This document shows, one piece after another, positions 1-6,882 of a stretch of 64,000 nucleotides of DNA (positions are counted from its first letter, which is position 1; every line of letters starts with the position of its first letter). The notes below the pieces were generated by a model that saw only the letters and a program-made list of their open reading frames with translations, was not told where the DNA came from and did not search any database. Source of the stretch: Streptomyces inusitatus (lineage in GTDB: Bacteria; Actinomycetota; Actinomycetes; Streptomycetales; Streptomycetaceae); the NCBI RefSeq assembly GCF_014651115.1, contig NZ_BMWG01000018.1, positions 98,885 through 162,884 on the forward strand, read 5' to 3'. The position numbers were made by a program, and so were the translations under genes.

Positions 1-1
1 C

Positions 2-211
2 CCGACCCGGGCCGGGGAGCTGCGGCTTCTGCCCACCCGGGCCAATGGGCAGCCCGCGTTCGCGACGTATCTGCGCGGGGAGGACGGCCGGCACCACGCG
101 TCGGCGATACAGGTCCTCAGCCTGGACCGGGGCCGCATCGGGGCGATGACCATGTTCTTCGATCTGCGGCTGTTCCCGGTCTTCGGCCTCCCGGAGACAC
201 TGCCGGAGTGA
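2..211 (+). CDS. ECF sigma factor, C-terminal end (partial)
   Basis: Only the last 69 codons are inside the window; the gene begins upstream. The reading frame ending in TGA at 209-211 gives a tail containing LLPTRANGQPAFATYL, IQVLSLDRGRIGAMTMF and FPVFGLPETLP. That is the typical end of the SnoaL-like domain fused to sigma-70 ECF factors of the TIGR02960 / SigX5 type, where the domain regulates the sigma factor. The gene runs towards the enediyne cluster and converges on the thioesterase gene at 234 with 22 bases between the stops. It probably marks the chromosomal edge of the cluster. The family call rests on recall of the conserved tail, since regions 2 and 4 are not visible. Confidence 0.7.
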   Translation, partial: PTRAGELRLLPTRANGQPAFATYLRGEDGRHHASAIQVLSLDRGRIGAMTMFFDLRLFPVFGLPETLPE

Positions 212-233
212 TCGGCGGGACGGGCCCCTGGCC

Positions 234-953
234 TCACGCGCCGTCGGGGATCCGGGCGAGGAAGCGGCCGACGGCCGCGCCGGTCCCGGCGGGGGCGCGG
301 TACGGGAAGAAGTGCCCTCCCGGCACCTGGCGCAGGGCGAACTCCCCGGTGGTGCGCCCGCGCCAGCCGCGCATCGGGCCGCCGGGGGCCAGCGGGTCGT
401 CCGTGCCGTGCAGCGCGAGGAGCGGGCAGGACAGCGGCTTCTGGGGCACCGGGCGGTAGGCGTCGGCGATCCGGAGGTCGCCGCGGAGGACGGGCAGGAA
501 CATCCGGTACGTGAGGGGGCCCGCGCCCCGGGCGGGTGCGCCGCCGAGGGCGACGACCCGGGCGTACAGCTCCTCGTCGGACAGCTCGGGCAGCTCGGCG
601 GTGTGCGGGACGGCGCGGAGGCTCTCGTGCGGGGGTCTGCGGCCGGTGACGATCAGCAGGGCGGGCGGCCGGGCGCGGTCCTGTGCCCGTACGGCCAGTT
701 CATGGGCGTAGAGCGCGCCGAGGCTGTGCCCGAGGAGGCCGTAGGGCTCGCCGCTGCCGGTCAGGGCGGTCAGCCGCTCGGCGAGGTCGTGGCAGGCGGT
801 GGGCCAGTCGGGGCAGGGGGGTTCGCGCCAGCGCTCGCCCCGGCCCGAGGGCTCCAGCGGTTCCGGCCGGGCCCCTTCGATCCAGGGGGCGAGGGTGGCG
901 GCGAGACGGGCGGCGGAGCCTCCGGCGTGCGGCAGGCAGAAGATCCTCATCAT
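234..953 (-). CDS. Type II (editing) thioesterase
   Basis: Alpha/beta-hydrolase of 239 residues, the usual size for stand-alone TEII proteins that clear mis-primed or stalled acyl groups from carrier domains. The catalytic triad is readable: Ser77 in GHSLG, Asp186 in LHGTDDP and His214 in VPGGHFF. The N-terminus RIFCLPHAGGSA is the characteristic TEII opening. The start ATG overlaps the stop of the upstream AMP-ligase gene (TAATG), so the two are translationally coupled. It is the last gene of an operon that begins with the ACP at 6693. The operon context suggests it serves the ACP/PCP proteins of this cluster. An ATG at 950 is an equally possible start. Confidence 0.9.
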   Translation of the reverse strand: MMRIFCLPHAGGSAARLAATLAPWIEGARPEPLEPSGRGERWREPPCPDWPTACHDLAERLTALTGSGEPYGLLGHSLGALYAHELAVRAQDRARPPALLIVTGRRPPHESLRAVPHTAELPELSDEELYARVVALGGAPARGAGPLTYRMFLPVLRGDLRIADAYRPVPQKPLSCPLLALHGTDDPLAPGGPMRGWRGRTTGEFALRQVPGGHFFPYRAPAGTGAAVGRFLARIPDGA

Positions 954-2365
954 TACTTGGGGCCCGCCTCCCCGGCGGGCAGCGCCCTGATCCGTCCGGG
1001 CCGCTCGCCGCGCACCAGCTTGCGGTGAAGGGCGCGCTCGGTCGCCGCGACCGTCTCGGGGCGGGTGTCGAGGAGGTAGAGGTCCAGCGCGAAGCGGGTG
1101 TCGCCGTCCTCGGCCGTGTAGGGCCGGGTGGCCGAGGTCACCACGCCGGGGAGGGAGTTGGCGATCCGGCGGACGGAGGCCAGGGAGACCTTGAGGCCGT
1201 CGGCGACGAGGAAGTCGGAGAGCCGCCCCCGGAAGTGGAGATAGCCGTCGGCGTCGATGCGGAAGCGGTCGCCGGTGGCGATCTGGCCGGGTCCTGTGAA
1301 CAGCTCGCCCGCCCGGCCCTCGGAGACTCCGACGGTGCCGCGGAGCACGGTGGGCGAGGTGACCAGCAGCTCCCCGGTGCCGTCCCGGTCCACCGAGCGC
1401 AGCGCGACGCGGACGCCGGGCAGCGGGGTGCCGACGGAGGAGAGCCGGTGCGGGGGTTCGCGGTGGGCGGCGAGGGTGCTGACGCGGGGTCCGGCCTGGG
1501 TCAGCCCGTAGGTCAGATACAGCTCGGTGCCGGGGCCCCGGTCCAGCAGCTCCCTGGTCATGCCGGTGCTCATGGCCTCGCCGCCGACGGTGAGCATCCG
1601 CAGGCACCCCGGCGGCTTCCAGTCGCCGCGCAGCAGGGCGCGGGCGACGGTGGGGGTGATGGAGGAGCTGGTGACCCCGGCGGCGGTGAGCGCCGCGTGG
1701 TAGGCGTCGGGGCTGAAGGGCGGGCCGGAGATCACCAGCCGGGCCCCGGTCACCAGGGCGGCCAGCGCCTGGGCGACCAGCGCGTACGAGTAGTTGAGGG
1801 GCAGATTCACCAGCACGGTGTCCGAGGCGCGCAGCCCCACTTCGGCGGCGTGCAGCCGGGCGTTGTGGACGAGGGAGGAGAGGGGGTGGATACAGCCGCT
1901 GGAGATGCCGGAGGTGCCGGAGGTGAGGAGTACGACATCGCCGCGCCGGTGCGTCTGCGTGTACGGGCCGGGGCTGGGGCCGGGGCCGGGGAGCGCGACC
2001 GCGAGCGCGCCATGACTCCCGTACCGGGGGAGGTCGCGGAAGGCGGCCGACTGCCCGGGCACGAGCAGCAGCCGCGCGCCGAGCCGGTCGGCGATCTCCT
2101 GGATCCGGGCGCGGGGGGTGCCCGCCGGGAGGGGGGCGGGGACGCCTCCGGCGAAGAGCACGGCGAAGAAGTGCCGCAGCAGCGCGGTGCCGTTGGGCAG
2201 GGCGATGAGGACGGTGCCGCCGGGGCGCAGTCCCGCCTCCAGGAGGGTGGCCGCGATGGCGTCGAGCGAGGGGACGGGCCCGTCGTCGGGTTCGGTGTCG
2301 AGGGCGTTCCCGGACAGATAGCTCTCTATCCCGTCGGGTGTCCAGGGGATGTCATCAGGGGTCAT
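953..2365 (-). CDS. ANL-superfamily AMP-ligase-like protein with degraded motifs
   Basis: A 470-residue member of the adenylate-forming (acyl-CoA ligase / A-domain) superfamily. Recognisable are a P-loop-like LLTSGTSG, the A5-type segment LTYGLTQAGPR and the A7-type TGDRFRIDADG. Two key positions look altered. The usual PKG lysine after the P-loop is replaced (GTSGISSG), and no NGK-type C-terminal lysine is visible; the protein ends soon after GRIRALPAGEAG. A Gly/Pro-rich stretch (PGPGPSPGP) interrupts the N-terminal half. It starts 7 bases after the stop of the KS-like gene and overlaps the TEII gene. It could activate a starter or side-chain acid for the adjacent ACP and KS, or it may have lost adenylation and act only as a thioester-forming or binding partner. 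The substrate is unknown. Confidence 0.7.
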   Translation of the reverse strand: MTPDDIPWTPDGIESYLSGNALDTEPDDGPVPSLDAIAATLLEAGLRPGGTVLIALPNGTALLRHFFAVLFAGGVPAPLPAGTPRARIQEIADRLGARLLLVPGQSAAFRDLPRYGSHGALAVALPGPGPSPGPYTQTHRRGDVVLLTSGTSGISSGCIHPLSSLVHNARLHAAEVGLRASDTVLVNLPLNYSYALVAQALAALVTGARLVISGPPFSPDAYHAALTAAGVTSSSITPTVARALLRGDWKPPGCLRMLTVGGEAMSTGMTRELLDRGPGTELYLTYGLTQAGPRVSTLAAHREPPHRLSSVGTPLPGVRVALRSVDRDGTGELLVTSPTVLRGTVGVSEGRAGELFTGPGQIATGDRFRIDADGYLHFRGRLSDFLVADGLKVSLASVRRIANSLPGVVTSATRPYTAEDGDTRFALDLYLLDTRPETVAATERALHRKLVRGERPGRIRALPAGEAGPK

Positions 2366-2372
2366 GGCGGCC

Positions 2373-2927
2373 TCAGTTCGCGGTGTGCCGCACCACACGG
2401 CTGCGGACGAAGTGGGTGCCTGCGGCGTCGGTCAGATGCTCGTTGACGACGACTTGGCGGCAGCCGCCCGTGGTGAGCCAGCCGTGCACCAGGGGTACGA
2501 GGAGGGGCTCGGCGGCCGTGGGCGGCATGGTCAGCACGAGGCTGGGGCCCCGGAGCCCGTGGACGATGCAGGCGAGTCCGGCGAGCGAGCCGGGGCCCGC
2601 TCCGGCGAAGCGCAGGGGCGAGATCCGCCCCCGGCCGAGGCCGGCCGCGAGCGTCCGCATGGTGTGGAGGGTGCCGGTCTCGCTGACGGTGAGCACCCCC
2701 GTACTCGTCCCTGTCCCCGTACCCGGCTCCGTGTCCGTCTCCGGAAGCAGGGCGAGGACCTCGGCGACGGTGTCGGAGACCAGCAGGGCGACGGGGTCCG
2801 CGTAGGAGGAGACCGTGCGCCGTACGGGTCCCTCCGCCATGTCCCCGCCGACCCGGGTGCGGGCGACGACCCTCAGGCGCGTGTCGGTGTCGAGGGCGTC
2901 GCCGCCGGAGGGGAGTTCATCGTGCAT
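2373..2927 (-). CDS. Truncated ketosynthase-like protein (PF13723-type)
   Basis: A 184-residue protein resembling only the first half of a beta-ketoacyl synthase or chain-length factor. The segment SLAGLACIVHGLRGPSLVL matches the KS stretch just before the nucleophile, but no active-site cysteine and no downstream HGTGT or KGxxGH regions are present. Its start lies 11 bases inside the end of the true KS gene, so it is probably translated with it, as KSbeta/CLF partners are. A low-complexity TEPGTGTGTSTG segment lies in the middle. It may be a minimal non-catalytic partner of the KS, or a decaying KS remnant. Short proteins of this class occur in aryl-polyene-like clusters, but that comparison is from memory only. 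Confidence 0.55.
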   Translation of the reverse strand: MHDELPSGGDALDTDTRLRVVARTRVGGDMAEGPVRRTVSSYADPVALLVSDTVAEVLALLPETDTEPGTGTGTSTGVLTVSETGTLHTMRTLAAGLGRGRISPLRFAGAGPGSLAGLACIVHGLRGPSLVLTMPPTAAEPLLVPLVHGWLTTGGCRQVVVNEHLTDAAGTHFVRSRVVRHTAN

Positions 2928-4086
2928 GGCCGGGTCCCCGTTCCAGCGCGAGGGCGGTGTTGAAGCCGCCGAATCCGAGGGTGACGCTCAGTCCGATGCC
3001 GGGGCCGATCCCGGCGGGAGCGCCCGCCGGTACGGGCAGGGCGAGAGCGGGCAGCGGGGTGCGCAGCGAGTGGACGGGCGGCACCCGGCGGTGTTTGAGC
3101 GCCAGGACGACCGCGACGGCCTCCATGGCCCCGGTCGCGCCCAGGGTGTGGCCGAAGGCCCCCTTGGTGGCGAAGACCGTGGGCCGGTGGCCGCCCTCGG
3201 CGAGCCTGCCCAGGCTGCGGGTCTCGACGTCGTCGTTGGCCTCCGTACCGGATCCGTGGGCGTTGACGACGCCGACGTCCTCCCAGCGGGCTCCGGCGTC
3301 GGCGAGCGCGGAGCCGATGGCCTGCACGACCGTGTCGCCGGAGGGGTCGGGGGCGGTCATGCCCGCGGCGTCGTTGGAGGAGCCCGCGCCCCGGAGCACG
3401 GCGTACGCCCTGGCGCCCCGGCGGCGGGCGGCCTCGGCGGACTCCAGGACGAGGAAGGCCGCCCCCTCCCCGAGGAGGGTGCCGTCCCGCCGGGTGTCCA
3501 GGGCGCGCAGCAGGGTGGGGGACATGGTGCCCAGCCGTGAGTGGCCGAGCCGTTTGGCGTCGGTGAGGACGTCGGCCCCGCCGCAGACGACGCGTTCGGC
3601 CGCCCCCGACCGGATCAGCCGGGCGGCGACGAGCAGTGCGTCGGAGCCGGAGGAGCAGGCGGTGGAGAGCGCGACGGGGGCGCGGGCGATGCCGGTGTCG
3701 CGGGCGGCCTCGGCGGCCCACGCGTACAGGCTTCGGGTCTCCGGATCGTCGAGATGGGATCCGTAGCTGGTCCCGGCGACCAGCCAGGGGTCGCCGTCGC
3801 GCGCGCCGGGGCCCGCGTCGTCCAGGGCGCGGGCGATCGTGTCGGCCGTCAGGGCCCGCTGGCGCTCACGCGGCCCCGCCCCCGGCCCCGGCCCCGGTGC
3901 CGCGCCGGGGCCGGGGCCGGGCGGGGGTTCGGCGAGTGCCCCGGCCAGCTCGTTGCGCAGCTCGTGGCGCGAGGGTACGGGGCGCACTCCGCTGTCCCCG
4001 GCGATCAGCCGGTCCCAGACGGCGTCGAGCCCCGTGCCCAGCGCGGTGGACCAGGCCATGCCGGTGATCAGCGGCTCGCCGCTCAC
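2917..4086 (-). CDS. Stand-alone beta-ketoacyl-ACP synthase (KASII/FabF-like)
   Basis: A 389-residue condensing enzyme with an intact catalytic set: Cys144 in STACSSGSD, His277 in VNAHGSGTEAND, and Lys308 with His313 in KGAFGHTLGA. The GTG start overlaps the stop of the dehydratase-like gene (GTGA). An unusual Gly/Pro/Ala insert at about residues 54-74 follows RNELAGALAE and is encoded by an almost pure G+C simple repeat. Such inserts are not part of the family core. Together with the neighbouring ACP, FabZ-like, thioesterase and aminotransferase genes it should extend an acyl chain in a dissociated system. No dedicated ketoreductase is encoded nearby, so one would have to be borrowed from elsewhere. 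Confidence 0.85.
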   Translation of the reverse strand: MSGEPLITGMAWSTALGTGLDAVWDRLIAGDSGVRPVPSRHELRNELAGALAEPPPGPGPGAAPGPGPGAGPRERQRALTADTIARALDDAGPGARDGDPWLVAGTSYGSHLDDPETRSLYAWAAEAARDTGIARAPVALSTACSSGSDALLVAARLIRSGAAERVVCGGADVLTDAKRLGHSRLGTMSPTLLRALDTRRDGTLLGEGAAFLVLESAEAARRRGARAYAVLRGAGSSNDAAGMTAPDPSGDTVVQAIGSALADAGARWEDVGVVNAHGSGTEANDDVETRSLGRLAEGGHRPTVFATKGAFGHTLGATGAMEAVAVVLALKHRRVPPVHSLRTPLPALALPVPAGAPAGIGPGIGLSVTLGFGGFNTALALERGPGHAR

Positions 4087-4604
4087 CACAGCTGGCGTCC
4101 CAGGTCCGCGACTTTGGTGCGGACCAGGGAGCCCCGGAAGGCGGCGACCTGGCGGTCCTCGACGGTGGCCCGGCAGGAGAAGTGGAAGGAGGCCTCGTAG
4201 AGGCGGTCCACCCGGACGTCGAAGACGACCCGGTCGCCGGGGACGACGACCTTGGTGAAGCGGCAGCGGGTGGAGCCGATGAGGGTGAGTTCGTCCTCGT
4301 CCAGCTTGGACGTGCTCATCTGGTAGAGGATGATGCCGGACTGGGCGAACGCCTGCATGAGGTGGCTGCCGGGGAAGACGGCGCGCTCGGGGAAGTGTCC
4401 GGCGATCACGTCCATCGTGCCGGAGACCATGGTGACGCTGCGGAGGTACTCCCCCGGCCGGTGGTCCAGGATCCGGTCGATGTAGATCATGGGGTGGCGG
4501 TGGCGCAGCCACTGCTTGATCTCGGTGAAGCCCAGCGCGGTGTCGGCCGGTTCGGCCGGTTCAGTTGTTTCGGTCGGGTCGGTCGGGTCGGTCGGGTCGG
4601 TCAT
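4083..4604 (-). CDS. FabZ/FabA-like hotdog protein with Glu-to-Gln active-site change
   Basis: A 173-residue single-hotdog protein of the 3-hydroxyacyl-ACP dehydratase group. After a repetitive Thr/Asp/Pro N-terminus (TDPTDPTDPTETTEP) it shows RHPMIYIDRI and the FabZ signature AGHFPERAVFPGSHLMQAFA. The catalytic histidine is kept (His70). The acidic partner 14 residues later, glutamate in FabZ, is glutamine here (Gln84). It may therefore be a weak dehydratase, an isomerase-like variant or a non-catalytic partner. The gene starts 12 bases after the upstream thioesterase stop and overlaps the KS start. The N-terminal repeat is encoded by tandem copies of a GGTCGGGTC-like unit. Confidence 0.8.
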   Translation of the reverse strand: MTDPTDPTDPTETTEPAEPADTALGFTEIKQWLRHRHPMIYIDRILDHRPGEYLRSVTMVSGTMDVIAGHFPERAVFPGSHLMQAFAQSGIILYQMSTSKLDEDELTLIGSTRCRFTKVVVPGDRVVFDVRVDRLYEASFHFSCRATVEDRQVAAFRGSLVRTKVADLGRQLW

Positions 4605-4616
4605 GGCTCTCTCCGT

Positions 4617-5048
4617 TCACGCGGTCGCGCGGGTCAGCCGGTCGCGCAGGGTCTGCCGGAGCGGGGCCGGCAGCGGGGCCACGGTTCCCCTGGCCCGGTC
4701 GACCACGCAGAGGACGAGGTCGCCGGAGGCCAGCAGGGCCGTTTCGCCGTCGGCGGTCCGGTGGATCTGGCTGTGGAGCCGGCAGGACGCGCCGCCGACC
4801 CGGTCGACGCGGACCGTGATGCTGACCTCGTCGGGGAAGCGGGCGGGCAGATGGTATTTGAGATGGGTCTCGGCGACGGCGAGGTCGAGTCCGTCGTCCG
4901 CGAGAGCGGTGACGCCCTGGCCGAGGCTCTCCAGGTTCTCCAGGATCGCGGTCTCCATCAGGGAGGCGTAGCGGCTGAAGTGGACGACTCCGGCGGCGTC
5001 GGTGTCGACGTGCTCCACCCGCCGGACCACCGGGCGCAGCCCGTTCAC
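4617..5048 (-). CDS. Hotdog acyl-ACP/CoA thioesterase (4HBT)
   Basis: A 143-residue 4-hydroxybenzoyl-CoA-thioesterase-type hotdog protein. The N-terminal motif VEHVDTDAAGVVHFSRY carries the usual catalytic aspartate and the AGVVHFxxY substrate loop. It is the same fold as the enediyne thioesterase at 33473 but clearly a different subgroup. The GTG start overlaps the aminotransferase stop (GTGA), giving tight coupling. It probably releases or proofreads the chain built by the neighbouring KS and ACP; the substrate cannot be read from the sequence. Confidence 0.8.
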   Translation of the reverse strand: MNGLRPVVRRVEHVDTDAAGVVHFSRYASLMETAILENLESLGQGVTALADDGLDLAVAETHLKYHLPARFPDEVSITVRVDRVGGASCRLHSQIHRTADGETALLASGDLVLCVVDRARGTVAPLPAPLRQTLRDRLTRATA

Positions 5049-6442
5049 TCCGGGCGTCCGAGGAAGGCGCGGGAGCCCTCGGCGATGCGGGCCACGATCT
5101 CCTCCGCCTCCCGGGGGCCGGTGATGAGCGGCGGGGCGATCCGGAGGGTGGGGAAGACATAGCGCAGTCCGGCGGAGCGGCGGCCGGCCCCGGCCATGAA
5201 CTCGACCATGACTCCGGCGCGGACGATGTGCTCGCGCAGTTCGACGAGCCGGCCCGCGGCGGCCTCGGTCAGCTCCAGGCCCTGGATGACGCCCCGGCCC
5301 CGGATCTCCCGGTACAGCTCGGGGAAGGCCGCCACGGCCTCCTCGCGCAGGGCGGCGGTGAACTGCTCGCCGAGGGCGGCCGAGTGTTCGAGGAGTTTCT
5401 CGTCGACGATGTGGCGCAGTCCGTCGCGGATGACGGCGCAGCCCAGCGGGCGCAGATCGGAGGTGGCGACCGCGCCGGAGCCGCGTACGGTCAGCTCCTT
5501 GCGGGCGATGACCATCGAGACGGACTGCGCGCCCATGCCGATGCTCTTGCCGATCACGGTGATGTCGGTGGGTACGGGTCCCTCGTCGTCGGCCATGGCG
5601 AAGAAGCGGCCGCTCTTGGCGAAGGTCAGCACCTCGTCGGCGATGAGGAGCGCGCCCGCCCGGCGGGTGCGTTCGGCGAGGGAGCGCAGATAGCCGGGGG
5701 GCGGGGTGAGGATGCCCGCGTCGCCCTGGATGGGTTCGACGACCACGGCGAGCAGCCGGTCGCCGAACTGGGAGAGATAGCCGGCGAGCGCGGTCTCGTC
5801 GCCGAAGGGCAGATGGTCGACGGTGGTGCCGTAGGGGCGCGAGGGGTCGGGGACGGGGAGTCCCAGCCGGTAGTGCCTGCGGTTGAGGAAGGGGACGAGT
5901 CCGCTGGTCCAGCCGTGCCACGCGCCTTCGAAGGCGAGGATCCGGTCGCGTTCGCCGCGGCCGGTGGCGGGGCGCAGGGTGCGGTGGTCGAAGCGGGTTT
6001 CGAGGGCGAGGCGCAGTGCCAGTTCCATGCCTTCGGAGCCGGAGTTGCGTCCGCTGGCGTGGTATTCGCCCGCGGGGAAGTGGTCGGTCCAGAGTCCGCC
6101 CTCGCCGAGGACTTCGGTGAGCAGCGCGGAGCGCTCCAGGGAGCCGATCTCGTCGGTGGCGTAGCCCGCCTCCCGTGTCCCCCGGTCCAGGGCGCGCCGT
6201 ACGACTTCGTGGCCCGCGCCCAGGCAGGCGCTGGCGTAGCCGCCGCTGGCGTCGAGGGCCTCGAAGACGGCGCCGGCGCGCTCTCCTTCGAGTTCCGCGT
6301 ACCGCTGGCGCAGTCCGGTGCCGCCGAGGAGGGCGAAGGGGAGCCGTCGGCCGTAGTGGTCGAGGTGGAGTTCGCGGCCCCGGGCGAGGGTGTCGAGGGT
6401 GCCGGGGGGCAGGGTGGCGGGCCCGGTCGGGGCGGCGCTCAC
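5045..6442 (-). CDS. Class III PLP-dependent aminotransferase
   Basis: A 465-residue enzyme of the ornithine/GABA/glutamate-semialdehyde aminotransferase class. Asp269 in LLIADEV binds the PLP pyridine nitrogen and Lys299 in VIGKSIGMG is the predicted Schiff-base lysine. GRNSGSEGMELALRLA forms the phosphate-binding region. This class usually transaminates aldehydes or omega- and beta-keto compounds rather than simple alpha-keto acids. Its position between an ACP and a thioesterase suggests it aminates an aldehyde or beta-keto acyl intermediate of the small PKS set. A GTG start is chosen at 6442 because it overlaps the ACP stop (GTGA); longer extensions would run through the ACP gene in another frame. 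Confidence 0.88.
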   Translation of the reverse strand: MSAAPTGPATLPPGTLDTLARGRELHLDHYGRRLPFALLGGTGLRQRYAELEGERAGAVFEALDASGGYASACLGAGHEVVRRALDRGTREAGYATDEIGSLERSALLTEVLGEGGLWTDHFPAGEYHASGRNSGSEGMELALRLALETRFDHRTLRPATGRGERDRILAFEGAWHGWTSGLVPFLNRRHYRLGLPVPDPSRPYGTTVDHLPFGDETALAGYLSQFGDRLLAVVVEPIQGDAGILTPPPGYLRSLAERTRRAGALLIADEVLTFAKSGRFFAMADDEGPVPTDITVIGKSIGMGAQSVSMVIARKELTVRGSGAVATSDLRPLGCAVIRDGLRHIVDEKLLEHSAALGEQFTAALREEAVAAFPELYREIRGRGVIQGLELTEAAAGRLVELREHIVRAGVMVEFMAGAGRRSAGLRYVFPTLRIAPPLITGPREAEEIVARIAEGSRAFLGRPE

Positions 6443-6693
6443 GCGGCGTCCGCCCGGAGCCGGGTGACGAGCGCGGTGACCGTGCTCAGGGAGCGGAAGT
6501 TCTCCGGGGTGAAGTCCTCGTCGGAGATCCGGACGGCGAAGGACTCCTCGCACAGGACCCGGAGTTCGGCGAAGCCGAGGGAGTCGAGGCCGTGGACGGC
6601 CCGCAGGCTGTCCTCTGCGCCTATTTCCTCGGGCGGGGCCTCCAGAAACAATTCGGCGGTCAGAATCTTCCGGATCGTTCCTTCGATATCCAT
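6439..6693 (-). CDS. Discrete acyl carrier protein
   Basis: An 84-residue acidic ACP. Ser38 in HGLDSLGFAEL is the predicted phosphopantetheine attachment site. It is the first gene of the operon running to 234. Upstream (6694-6882) are a copy of the 20-bp palindrome at 6771-6790 and the terminator of the preceding gene. A good ribosome site (GGGAGAGG) lies about 6 bases before the ATG. It is the likely carrier for the KS at 2917, the FabZ-like protein and the thioesterases. The phosphopantetheinyl transferase domain of the enediyne PKS or a housekeeping enzyme would activate it. Confidence 0.9.
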   Translation of the reverse strand: MDIEGTIRKILTAELFLEAPPEEIGAEDSLRAVHGLDSLGFAELRVLCEESFAVRISDEDFTPENFRSLSTVTALVTRLRADAA

Positions 6694-6770
6694 GGGTGTA
6701 CCTCTCCCGTTGTTTCCGCTCCTGGCGGCCCTTGTTTTCCGAATTCATCATGAGGGGCGGAACTCGTCGG

Positions 6771-6790
6771 GCGCATCTCCTGGATTGCGC
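6771..6790 (-). promoter_or_regulatory. Shared 20-bp palindrome, copy A (candidate operator)
   Basis: On the minus strand it reads GCGCAATCCAGGAGATGCGC, an imperfect inverted repeat. Copies B (15573) and C (19972) keep CGCAATC on the left and GATGCG on the right with A/G-rich centres. Each lies 45-90 bases upstream of the first gene of a separate minus-strand unit. Here it is 78 bases before the ACP start and downstream of the terminator of the preceding operon. The regulator that binds is unknown; the StrR-like or AraC-like protein is the obvious candidate. Confidence 0.6.
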
Positions 6791-6818
6791 CGAACGGAAT
6801 TTCGGCCGGGGACGCCGA

Positions 6819-6849
6819 AGCGCCCCGGTCCGAAGGGAACCGGGGCGCT
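6819..6849 (-). terminator. Hairpin terminator after the ACP-A gene
   Basis: A perfect 11-bp G+C-rich stem (AGCGCCCCGGT pairing with ACCGGGGCGCT) and a 9-base loop lie 34 bases beyond the stop of the ACP-A gene. They precede the palindrome and start of the next unit. This separates the operon ending at 6883 from the one beginning at 6693. Confidence 0.75.
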
Positions 6850-6882
6850 GGGAGGTGGTGTTGACGATGCGGGCGGCCGGGC

